Source: Nageia nagi (lineage: Eukaryota; Pinophyta). From it: DNA of 64,000 nt. The stretch lies in assembly GCA_050084985.1 (NCBI GenBank), contig JBITNC010000002.1, positions 20,894,001 to 20,958,000 of the forward strand, written 5' to 3'. The notes under the pieces are model-generated. The model was not told the origin of the DNA and did not search any database. It was given only the letters and a program-made list of their open reading frames with translations. Both the position numbers and the translations under genes were made by a program. Numbering within the stretch: position 1 is the stretch's first letter; each line of letters opens with the position of its first letter. Below, piece after piece: positions 13,817 to 24,289 of this stretch.

Positions 13817-14119
13817 TGCTCTGATACTATAAAAAAGAGAGGAAAAATGAAGTTCCTCACCTAAGATGTAAGAGTTGAAACAATATTATATAAGCATAAA
13901 ATATTACTCACAAAGAATAAAATGATGGATAAATTAATCATAAGATTCACCTTGCTTAAATAGCAAGTGAAATGTACAATAGCCATACAATCAAAATAAT
14001 GTTGACCATCATATTAAAAAAATGCGATAAGTATGAAAACTAAGCACAAATACTAGTGAACTTAAGATAATAATAACATAGATACCTAAGTAGGTAATAA
14101 AAAAAATAATACTCTAACA
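13817..14119 (-). repeat. LTR-like repeat with primer-binding-site-like sequence, right copy
   Basis: The minus strand reads TGTTAGAGTATT from 14119 and ends in a T-run at 13831. Directly after comes 'atagtatcagagcaag' (13830-13815), one or two changes from the TGGTATCAGAGC that pairs with initiator tRNA-Met. This marks a 5' LTR on the minus strand. It is homologous to 1323-1611. Confidence 0.65.
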
Positions 14120-14568
14120 TGTACAAGTAAAAAAGGCACTGTTTGATTAACTTACCACTTTTAGATTAGTTTTTGATGCTTAAAATATTTTTGGGTTGAA
14201 CAGTTGCTTTACTTCTCCATAATAAGTTTTTTATCATATGGTGTATTTAAAATATTCAATATCATATTTTATCATTTAAATATAAGCATAATAAGATTCA
14301 AATTATATGCTCTATATTTATGCTTAAATGATTAAATATGATCTATAGATTCAATTATGCTTAAATGTTTCTAATACATTTGTCATAATATATTTATAAA
14401 ATAGTTTTTATATATTTTTGTATTTGGCTAAGTATTACAAGCATGTTTTTGACAACTTACCACTTTTTAACTAGTTTTTAACACTTGATTTTTTTTTTAT
14501 GTTCAACAGTTAGTTTCCTTATCCAAGCCAATGTTTGGATCATATGGTGTATTTAAATTATTTCATAT

Positions 14569-15992
14569 TGTATATTCATACATAATAAATTCTTTAGCAA
14601 AGCCCCGGTGTACCTTACTTGCAATCATGAGTTCATTTTAAGATCCCCGAGAGTTTTTTTGGGAGCAAACAAAATAGGCCTAAGGCAGGAAGTAAAGCGT
14701 TCCGGAATGAAATGATGATGTCATAGAAGAAAGGATGAAGCTCAGTTGTGGAAAAGCCTAGGTTTCAGAAGAGATGAGGTCAGCAAGGAGTGATCGAAGA
14801 AGCTGGAGCCTGTAAATTAAGTGATTATGGAAGTAAAGCATTTCAAAATAAAATGATGACATCGCAGAGGATAAGACGGTCACGTTTTGGTCAAGATTAG
14901 GTTTCGGAGATGATGAGATCAGTAAGCAAAATTGAGAAGCCAGGGTCAGTAAATAAAGCATTCCAGAAGAGATGACATTAGCGATTTCATGCCTTAGCCC
15001 AAAATCGGAGCTTGGAAGTGATGAGGTCAGCAAGGAGCGATCAAATAGCCGGAGCCAATGAGTAAAACATTTTAGAGGGAAGAGATGACATCATAGGAAG
15101 AACGATGTTCACATTTGTGAATGAAATCGGGTTCTGAAGATGATGAGGTCAGCAAGGGGTGATTAAAAAGGCCAAAGTCAGTAGATTAAGCATTTCAAAA
15201 TGAAATGATAAAAGCTCAGTTGTGGAAAAAATTGGGTTCCAGAGAAAGTGAGTAGAGCATTCCAGAAGCATGAAGATGATGTCACGGGGAGAACAACGTT
15301 CACATTTTTGAATGAAATCGGGTCCCAGAGATGATGAGGTTAGCAAGGAGTGATCAAATAACCAGAGCCAGTGAGTAAAACATTCCGAAATGTAGAGATG
15401 AGAATAGCAAAGAGAGATCAAATAGTCAAAAGCCTAGTATTGCTCTTTACATTTATTCTCGAAGACCTGTAGTTTTTATCAGTAATATGATACCATCTTG
15501 ACCTTTCTTATTTAGCACTCGTAATTTTCATTCTTAATTTGGTTACATTGTGGTAGCTTGGCTTGTTTCCTGAATGATAATTGCGGGTTGCTAGTATAAC
15601 TGTGTCTGCTACATGGTAGAGTAAAGCTGGGAAACTATTAGAGAGTGAGAGCTTGTACTGTAGCTACTACACTAGATTCAGGCCAAGGTTTCACACATTG
15701 TGAAAGCCCGTGCTAAACTAGTGATCCACCTTTGCTTTCTCTCTTGTTACCCTAAGCCTTTTGCTTAAATTCCTCGCACTCTATTCCTTTTTATTTTCTT
15801 TCCTATTACCCTAACCCTTTTGCTTAAATTCCTTGCACTCTACTCTTTTTATTTTCTTTCCTGTTACTTCTTCTACACCTAATGTATAAGGAACTAGCCT
15901 TCTCCAGAGATCAGACTGTCACCATAGTCTGTTCTTGATTTACTTTGGTTAAGATTGTTCACGGTGCATATATTACATAATCCTAATCAACA
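14569..15992 (+). repeat. 5' LTR of the 14.6-19.2 kb element, with internal tandem units
   Basis: From about 14690 to 15435 the LTR contains around seven degenerate units of 70-135 bp. Each carries an 'aagcattccagaa' start, a TGACRTCA-like octamer and a 'gatgaggtcagcaaggagtga' word. The rest (15436-15992) is single-copy and much better conserved between the two LTRs. Confidence 0.9.
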
Positions 15993-16139
15993 GTATTTCT
16001 TTTGGCACGCCCGGTGGGACACGAAGAAACTTATTGGTGACTCTGCTGAAGCACTATCTATGGTATGTATTAAAGCAAATTATTTGTAAATATCATATGT
16101 GCTTTTGAACCTATCACTTTCTTTTGCAACCTAGAGTTT

Positions 16140-17474
16140 ATGTGGACAAGATATAAAACTAGAGTAGCAAAAGAAGCACCGGATTTTAGAATGTTAGATA
16201 CTCCTAAGAGAAAGACCCTGATCAAGTCCAAGTATCTGAATAGTATCAGCTCCCTAAAATCCTTTACCAAGCTAGAATCATCCAATCTTCACACTAAAAA
16301 TACCTCTTCTAAAATGGCTAATCCAGCTCAGAATATTTATCCAGAATGGGACAATGGAGTACCAATAGCCCTGGCAATGTTGCATGACATCCTAGCAAAT
16401 GTTTTCAAAACCCTTCCGGAGTTTGATGCAACTTCAGAGAAAATAGCTTATGAGCATTGTGTTGATGTAGCTGGCCTAGCTAAGATTCACAATATCCAGA
16501 ATGAAGATGTCATGGTGAGATTACTGGCTCAGTCTTTCAAAGGAAAGGTCCTAGATTGGTACAGGGGCCTTCCTAATGGATCTATAACTACTTGGGCTCA
16601 ATTGGCAGAGCCCTTTATCTTGGAATTTAATGAATTAGGAGATCCCTTTTCCTTGTTAACACAGTTCACTTCAATCAAAAGATATGAGCAAGAAAATATC
16701 CCTGATTTCAATATTAGATTCCAAAAAACTTGGGTGAGAGTCCCAATGCTAGTCAGGCCTCAGCAATTTCAAGCCTTAATGTATTACCTGAGAGCCTTTC
16801 CTCCGGATCTCTCTCTGCAAATCCAAAATTTTGGAGTAAATACTTTCCTGGAGGTCTATAGACAAGCAATATATGCTGAATCCTATCTTATTACAGTTGG
16901 GAAATTGCCAAGTCGCATGCTAATGCCTTATTTTCCTATAACCACCCAGCAGCAAATTTTGAGACCTCAAGTGATTAGTTTGGCTCCACCACTGGCCAGT
17001 ATCCCCGCCCCTGTCCAATAGTGGCCATCAACCTTGCTATTCCCTAGAGCTCCCTTGGCCTTACCAGCCCCTCATCAGCCTAATATGAATCAAGGGGTAG
17101 CCTCATTGACAGAGATTCAGGAACTCCAAAACTTGTGTAGAAATATGGCAAACCAGATTACCATGCTAAGTAGATAAATCAATGCAAGAAGATATCTTTA
17201 TCTTGCTGTAGAAAAGGCTCAAAATGTGTTGAATGATGATGTAAGCCAAGCCTCCTCTTCCGGGTCAGCCTCTGGTTGGTGTTTGGCCTGCAACGATGCT
17301 CATAAACAAACCACATATCTTGTTTATCAATATCAAGAATATTTATCAAGAAGTGGGGGCATTCCTCCGCCTGGTGTAGCTGACGACATAAGCCAAGATG
17401 CAAACATAATGAATTTTGCACCAACAGGTATAGGAGATTTTGCTATGGAAACAAGATCAAGGAAAAACCCCTAG
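16140..17474 (+). pseudogene. gag of the Ty3-type element, broken by two stop codons
   Basis: The frame runs from 16140, but the likely start is ATG at 16314 (MANPAQNIYPEWD...). The first part is open for 293 codons and has a classic plant retrotransposon gag domain: 'FKGKVLDWYRGLP', 'TTWAQLAEPFILEF', 'QFTSIKRYEQENI.DFNIRF' and 'YLRAFPPDLSLQI'. TAG at 17019-17021 and TAA at 17175-17177 interrupt it, yet the same frame continues sensibly to TAG at 17472. Both internal stops could come from one C-to-T change in a Gln codon (CAG, CAA). No zinc knuckle is visible, so the C-terminal part of gag may be missing at the deletion point. Confidence 0.88.
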
Positions 17475-17544
17475 TCTCTGGTATTTCAGAAAGAAAAGTT
17501 GAATCCCAAAAGAGCTCCAGAATCAATCATATCAAGACCTCCAG

Positions 17545-17785
17545 AGAGGAAATGAAATAGTAAAAGGTGGTTCGATGGTCAAAAATCAACTTCGGATACT
17601 TTCAGAGAAAGAGATTTAGTATTGAAAATGGGATGAGGATAGAGCTAAACAGGGGAAGCTCAAAAATTCAAATCCATGTGGTTCCGGATCCTATGTAATA
17701 GCTAAATGCGTCGGTATTATTTTCTAGACTAGGTTCTAAATTCCTCTTTGATAAAGGCAAAATTTTCCCCTAGAGGTCACCATAA
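17545..17785 (+). pseudogene. Residual C-terminal tail of pol (integrase end)
   Basis: Reading towards the 3' LTR are 'WFDGQK', 'RERDLVLK', then, after a frame change at the A-run near 17625-17628, 'WDEDRAKQGKLK' and later 'YVIAKCVG', ending in 'PLEVTI' or 'RGHHN' in neighbouring frames beside the LTR. This order (DLVLKW, then a small basic stretch, G-Y-V-I, and PRGHHN) is familiar as the extreme C-terminus of plant Ty3-type polyproteins. It keeps the gag frame up to the frame change, so a deletion has joined gag to the pol end. Confidence 0.75.
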
Positions 17786-19209
17786 TGTATATTCATACAT
17801 AATAAATTCTTTAGCAAAGCCCTGATGTACCTTACTTGCAATCATGAGTTCATTTTAAGATCCCCGGGAGTTTTTTTGGGAGCAAACAAAATAGGCCTGA
17901 GGTAGGAAGTAAAGCATTCCAGAATGAAATGATGACATCACAGAAGAAAGGATGAAGCTCAGTTGTGGAAAAGCCCAGGTTCCAGAAGAGATGAGGTTAG
18001 CGAGGAGTGATCGAAGAAGCTGGAGCCCATAAATTAAGTGATTCCAGAAGTAAATCATTCTGAAATAAAATGATGATGTCACAGAGGATAAGACGGTCAC
18101 ATTTTGGTCAAGACCAGGTTCCAGATATGATGAGGTTAGCAAGCAAAATTGAGAAGCTGGGGTCAGTAAATAAAGCATTTCAGAAGAGATGACATCAGCA
18201 ATTTCAGGCCTTAGCCCAAAACTGGAGCCCAGAAGTGATGAGGTCAGCAAGGAGCGATCAAATAGCTAGAGCCAGTGAGTAAAACATTCCAGATGGAAGA
18301 GATGACATCACAGGAAGAACAATGTTCACATTTGTGAATGAAACTGGGTTCTGGAGATGATGAGGTCAGCAAGGGGTGATTAAAAAGGCTAGAGTCAATA
18401 GATTAAGCATTCTGGAATGAAATGATAAAAGCTCAGTTGTGGAAAAAATTAGGTTTTAGAGAAAGTGAGTAGAGCATTTTAGAAGCATGAAGATGACATC
18501 ACGGGGAGAACAACATTCACATTTTTGAATGAAACTGGGTCCCAGAGATGATAAGGTTAGCAAGGAGTGATCAAATAACTGGAGCCAATGAGTAAAACAT
18601 TCTAAAATGTAGAGATGAGAACATCAAAGAGAGATCAAATAGTCAAAAGCCTAGTATTGCTCTTTAAATTTGTTCTCGAAGACCTATAGTTTTTATCAGT
18701 AATATGATACCATCTTGACCTTTCTTATCTAGCACTCGTAATTGTCATTCTTAATTTGGTTACATCGTGGCAGCTTGGCTTGTTTCCTGAATGATAATTG
18801 CGGGTTGCTAGTATAACTGTGTTTGCTACATGGTAGAGTAAAGCTGGGAAACTATTAGAGAGTGAGAGCTTGTACCATAGCTGCTACACTAGATTCAGGC
18901 CAAGGTTTCACACACTATGAAAGCTCACACTGAACTAGTGATCCACCTTTGCTTTCTCTCTTATTACCCTAAGCCTTTTGCTTAAATTCCTCGCACTCTA
19001 TTCCTTTTTATTTTCTTTCCTGTTACCCTAACCCTTTTTCTTAAATTACTCGCACTCTACTCTTTTTATTTTCTTTCCTGTTACTTCTTCTACACCCAAT
19101 GTATAAGGAACCGACCTTCTCCGGAGATCAGACTGTCACCATAGTCTGTTCTTGATTTACTTTGGTTAAGATTGTTCGCGGTGCATATATTACACAATCC
19201 TAATCAACA
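17786..19209 (+). repeat. 3' LTR of the 14.6-19.2 kb element
   Basis: 1424 bp, the same length as the 5' LTR. It is followed by the CATAT duplication at 19210-19214 and then by the interrupted tandem-repeat unit. Confidence 0.95.
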
Positions 19210-20124
19210 CATATCAATATGCCATAATTTATTTGTAAAATGATTATGATACAAGCCATGCAATTAAGGATCCCACAACATGTTCTATTATTTTCATCTA
19301 GTCATTCTGTATATATAACAAAATATGCACTTGGTAACCATATATTATTTTCTATTTTTTTATAACATGATTATGGCAAATTACCACTTTTGGAATGGTT
19401 TTTGACACTTGAAAAATTTCTAAGTTGAACAATTAATTTCCTTATCCAAGGTTGTTAGTTTTTGGATCATATGGTGTATTTATATCATTTCATATCACAT
19501 ATCATAATTTATATGTAAAAAGGTTTTGATACAAACCATGCAGTGACCACAACATGTTCCATTTTTTTTCATCTAATCATTTGATGGTATGCTTTTGGTA
19601 ACCAATTTGTTTTCCTATGTTTGGCTAGCATCTATCAACTTACAACTTTTGGACTAGTTTATGACTATTTTGGTAGTGAAGTTCAAAGATTCCTCAAGAT
19701 AGCCTAGATGACCAAGAAGGTAAACATTGCATGTATAATGATTAATCCTATGATTGTAGGATATACACATAATGAAATACTTTAGATACTCTTAAGTGGA
19801 TGCATTTATCAGGTGTAAAAATAGCTACATGATGAAATATAATGTATCAAAAACTAGTATAAAAGTGGTAAGTTGGCAAAAAATGCTTGTAATAATTAAT
19901 TGTTTAACCTATAAATATAAATTCTATGTTGTCTTACTTGCACTATAAATTCTATGTTGTCATTCCCATAGGATAACCTATTCAAAATATTATTAATTAT
20001 ATAAGTAAGGGATAGCTACATTTATTACCTCTCAGTAGATATATCACTATTATGCTTCACGATCATTCATAATGTTACCACAACCAACTTGGATGCTTCA
20101 TATCATTTTATTTAATTATATATA

Positions 20125-20285
20125 CATGATGCATTTGGATCATTTCATATCATATGATATACTTAGATAATTTCATATCATAATATGGTGCATATGGATA
20201 ATTTTATATCATATGATGCACTTATATCATTTCACAAAATATTTTGGAGTATTTAGATAATTTCATATCATATGCTACACTTGTA
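20125..20285. repeat. Short tandem repeat, ~28-31 bp period
   Basis: About five units of the type 'gatgcacttggatcatttc' plus 'atatcat' in an AT-rich setting, just upstream of the gypsy element starting at 20328. Confidence 0.7.
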
Positions 20286-21249
20286 AAAAAATGAATAGTG
20301 ATTAGTTAGTTCAACTAGGCCATCCTTTGATCTGAATTGGATCATGTCAAGTTGATCTCTATAGAAGCAATACTCATTCTAGAGGTATATATGTTTTGAG
20401 ATTGATCAAAGACTAAAATTTAGAGGTAATTGGTGATAAAAACCATGCTATTAACATTGTGCATATACTATTTTTAGGCCATTAACAATGTGCATCTTGA
20501 TAAGTTAGAAGTGGAAGTTGAAGGTGCATCGATGATTTAGGAAGCTAAGTAGTTCAAGATCATCAACCAATGTCTTAGAGACATTTCCAAGGCTATTTAA
20601 AGGCATGATACTCTCTTTATTCTTCAATGGAGTTTTAGAGAGTTTTGGGTTTTTAAGATTGTAAAGATTTGAAGGAAGACCAAGAATCATTCCAAAACTT
20701 TTGTAGTTCTAAAGTTGTTCTTCTTGTTATAGGAGATTGCAGTAGTGTTTTAGGAGATGGTATTATCATTATTTTGATGGTATTTCTTTATATGCATGTA
20801 ATATTGTAATGTACATAGAAAATGAGAAGAGAAGGCTCCAATTCTATGCTAGATTAGCTCACATTGGGTGAAATAGGGTAAATCATTATGTTGATCTTGT
20901 TGTATGTGATTGAGATAGTTAATTCATAGTTTTACATTATGCAATTATGAATTTATATATAGTTTGATGGATCTCATAATGGTGAATATTTTTTCATTTG
21001 AATATGTAAGTGAGGATCCAAGTATACTATAAGCATCTGATGATTATGGATCATATGGTATTAAAGCTTATGTGCATAAAATTTGGGGCCAAAATTTTAG
21101 GGATTTTAGGCCATCAATGATGTGCTTTTTGATGTTTAGGAGAAGATTACAAAGACAAAAATTGATTCCAAAGGTTCCTGAGATTGGTGGAAGGTGCAAA
21201 GTGACTGCAATGGATGATTTGGAGGAGCAATAATTTTTTATTTGTACCA

Positions 21250-22215
21250 TGTCAGATGCTAATTTTGAAAGGAGATTTTTAGAAATGGAGAATCATTTGG
21301 CTCATTTAGCTAAGTTGTAGGATGCCAGAAAAAATATAAATATCAATCAGAGGCAATGAAATGAAGTTGGAGGACCTAATTTATCATATTAATCAAATCA
21401 AGTTCCATTCAAGGTGGAGGCCAAAGTGGACATTCCTACTTTTGGTGGAGAGGTTTATGTAGAAAAGTTGAAACAAATTAGAGGTTTATTTTCAAATTCA
21501 TAGTGTTATAAATGATGTTGATAAAATCTCTTTTGATAGATTAAATATGAATGGACATTCTTTAGTTTGGTGGGAAAGCCATGTAGAAACTCTTAATCAT
21601 GAACAATTATCAAAAGTATCTTCTTGGAATGAATTTAAGAACTTGTTAAGATATCAATTTTGTCCATTAGGATATCATAATAAATAATTGATGAAATGGT
21701 ATTTCTTTAGACAACAAAGAGGGAAAATAGTTCAAGAATACAATACAAAATTTAGGAAATAAGCTACTTTGCTTGGGGTTTCACTAAAATATTCTCAAAT
21801 TTTAATGAAGTACATTGGAGGTTTACATAGTAATTTGCAAAAGACTATCATGTTGTTTAATCATACTAATCTTGATCAAGTATGTGTGCTATAAAAATAC
21901 TTAGAGGAATATGGTAAAGTAAGGAGACAATATAATGAATCCAAGAAGGCTTCTAATTCAAGGGGATCACAAGATAAAGGTAAATCTCAAGATAAAGGAA
22001 AAGGTAAGCAAGAAACTAAGACCACTAATATTTAAAATAAAGAAGGTGATAATAGGCATTGTATTCATTGTGATAAAGATGGTCATGTTGATGATAAATG
22101 TTGAAAACTTCATCTAGAATTACATCCATATAAGAAAAAGGATAAGGAGAAAACTAATGCTATGGTTCTTAAATGTGAAGATATTGAGGGAAGTTTAGAT
22201 GTTGATGAAAAATAA
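21250..22215 (+). pseudogene. gag of the 20-26 kb gypsy element
   Basis: Broken frames carry 'VWWESH' and 'SWNEFKNLLRYQFCP' (about 21560-21670) and 'YNTKFR' near 21740, the usual gag core words. A CCHC zinc knuckle follows at about 22055-22105, reading C-x2-C-x4-H-x4-C within 'HCIHCDKDGHVDDKC'. A basic, Lys-rich tail lies between 22120 and 22160. Stops interrupt it repeatedly, including just after the last knuckle Cys. Confidence 0.8.
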
Positions 22216-22289
22216 ATTATTCAGCCATTCAAAAGTCTAAACAATATCAAGAAATTGAAGAATAAAGGATTCAATTATTCCACCTCAAA

Positions 22290-22600
22290 ATTAAAATTAA
22301 GAAAATAAGAGTAGATTGAATTATTGATTCGAGTTCTCAAGAAAATTTAATTTCAGAATCTATGGTAAGTAATTTGGGATTGAAAACTTTCAACTATATA
22401 AATCCATATCCTTTGGGTTGGATGCATAATGCTAGTTTGCAAGTAACTAAATAATGTAAGTTGAAATTTGGTATTTGTGCAAAGTACATTGATGAAGTTA
22501 TGTTTGATGTTGTTCCTTTAGATATTTATGGTGTTATTCTTATTAACCCTTATATGTTGGACATAGATTGTATTTATTACAAAATATTAAACAAATTATG
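22290..22600 (+). pseudogene. Retropepsin-like protease region of the gypsy element
   Basis: The frame reads 'IDSSSQENLISESMV' followed by 'LGLKTF' and, about 60 residues on, 'DVVPLDIYGVIL'. This is the layout of plant Ty3 retropepsins, in which a D-S/T-G active site is followed by '.N.+S..+V..LGL' and later by 'C.+LLG.PW'. The active site reads D-S-S. At least one stop precedes it. Confidence 0.7.
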
Positions 22601-22869
22601 ATCGATGAAAGATAGAAAGGTGTTTCTAGCTAGTGCACATAAAAGCCAAAAAAAGCTACCTTTGGTCACTGCTAGTAAGGTAAAACACCTTATAAATGCT
22701 TCTAAAAAGTTTATGTTGATCATGGTGAAAATTGAAGCTTTTGGTGAGGTGAATGCCATGTTGTCAACGATGTGCAATACTAATTTTAGGCTATTAACAA
22801 CATGCAAAAGAGAAGAACAAATGCAAAAATTAGTTTGAGACTTTACTAACTTATTTGCATAGCCATAAG

Positions 22870-24055
22870 GATTACCTCTTATGCAAGATATATAGTAGGA
22901 TATTCAATTGTCACCTGATGCTTTATTTCCTAACATAGCTTTGTATCAATAATCAATTTTGGAGCAAATAGAGATAAAGAGGTAGATTCAAGAGTTGGTT
23001 GATCAAGGTGTGATCAGACCAAGTATATCTCCACATGGATCACCTATTTTTTTGGTTCTAAAAAAGGATCAAACTTGGATAATGTGTATTGAATATAGAG
23101 CACGTAACAAAATCACCATAAAAAAATGCTATCATATTCCTTAGATAGTTGATGTTTTTGATCAGTTGCAAGGGGAAAGATTCTTCACTAAGTTGGACTT
23201 GAGGAGTGGATATCAACAAGTTCAAATCAAGGAGAAGGATATTTGGAAGATTGCTTTATTTGAGTGGATTATTTTGCCATTTGATTTTTGCAATGCACCA
23301 ATCGCATTTATGAGGATAATGAATGATGTACTCCATCCATTTATTGATTCTTTTATTTTTGTATACTTGGTTGATATTATTATTTATAGTTCTACTTGGG
23401 AAGAACATGTTGTACATCTTAGACAAGTGTTTCATGATTTGCATAGGGAGAAGTTGTTGTTGAAACATTCAAAATGTGAGTTTTGCAAAGAGTCTTTAGT
23501 TTATTTGGGTCATGTTATTGGTCATAGACAACTTAATATAGATCCTAGTAAAGTAAGTGCTATAGTAGATTGGCAAAATCCATATAATGTAATTGAATTA
23601 AGGAGTTTATTAGGTGTTGTATAATATTTATAAAAGTTTATTATTGATTTTTCTCATATTGCTTCACCTTTATATTATGTAACTAACAAGAGTCAAGTTT
23701 TTGAATGGGAAAAGCAACAACAAACATCTTTTGATACATTGAAGCAAAAGATTATTAGTGCATCTATGCTAGTACTTCCTAATTTGTAGAAGCCATTTGA
23801 AGTGGAGATTGATGCAAGTGACTATGCCATGCAAGAAGGTAAATCAATTTTTTATCATTTCAAAAAATTTAGTGGGGTCATTTTGAATTATTATACTTAT
23901 GATAAAGAAATGTATGCATTGGTTCAAGCTATTAAAAAGTGGAAACATTACTTAATGGAGAAAGAAACAATAATTCATATTAATCATCAACCATTAAAGT
24001 ACTTACAAACTCAATCAAAATTGCAACAAACTACACACTATAGATGAATGAGTTT
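22870..24055 (+). pseudogene. Reverse transcriptase and RNase H of the gypsy element
   Basis: Reverse transcriptase words appear in order: 'LVDQGVIRPS.SP.GSPI' (about 22995-23055), 'FTKLDLRSGYQQV' (23184 on), 'LPFDFCNAP' and 'LYLGHVIG'-like text near 23500. The catalytic box reads Y-L-V-D at 23364-23375 instead of Y-I/V-D-D, so the first catalytic aspartate is gone (GTT where GAT is expected). RNase H follows at 23790-24050 with 'EIDASDYAMQ' and 'YDKEMYALVQAIKKWKHYL', typical of Ty3 RNase H. The open piece 23166-23624 (152 aa) is the longest survivor. Confidence 0.88.
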
Positions 24056-24289
24056 TTTGCAACAATTTCATATTGTGATCAAGTATAATAAAGGAACACA
24101 AAATAAGGTTGTTAACATGCTTTCTAGATTACCTGCACTTACAAATTCCATGCTATTAATAGCATGCAACACTAATTTTAGGCTATCAATAACATACAAA
24201 TAAGGGCTACTAAGTTCCCTCTCAATGTTGAAATCTCTTCCTTTTCTTTCCGAGTCATTTTTCAAGGCATATGTGTAGGATCCTAACTT

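Larger units (their letters stand above)
14569..19209 (+). mobile_element. Ty3-type LTR retrotransposon, internally deleted (gag plus pol tail)
   Basis: LTRs at 14569-15992 and 17786-19209 are both exactly 1424 bp, start TGTATATTC, end AATCAACA, and sit between direct repeats CATAT (14564-14568 and 19210-19214). The homologous offset of 3217 bp holds across all sites I checked, so indels are few. The internal part is only 1793 bp: a gag region and the last piece of pol; protease, reverse transcriptase, RNase H and integrase core are absent. Just inside the 5' LTR is 'ggcacgcccggtgggac' (about 16003-16020), a likely leader or primer-site region that I cannot assign to a tRNA. LTR divergence is high, near 10 percent in the first 430 bp by rough count, and nearly all transitions. 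This fits heavy cytosine deamination in a silenced element that depends on others to move. Confidence 0.95.
14146..19885. repeat. Tandem array of ~260-305-bp repeats, split by a Ty3-type element
   Basis: Units begin with 'caacttaccacttttgga' and continue with 'gttgaacagttagtttcc', 'ttatccaag', 'ggatcatatggtgtattta' and 'catgcaattaagg...acaacatgttcc'. Starts are near 14146, 14453, 19378 and 19636. The second unit runs 14453-14568 and resumes at 19215. After removing the 4.6-kb insertion the periods are about 306, 279 and 258 bp. Near 19848-19880 the start motif recurs inverted, and a related ~160-bp end lies at about 45880-46035. Confidence 0.72.

Noticed and set aside
14758-18250. Minus-strand open frames in both LTRs (MLTSS... 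, up to 131 codons)
   Set aside because: They follow the tandem units of the LTR in antisense and differ by stops between the two LTRs, so there is no evidence of a gene.
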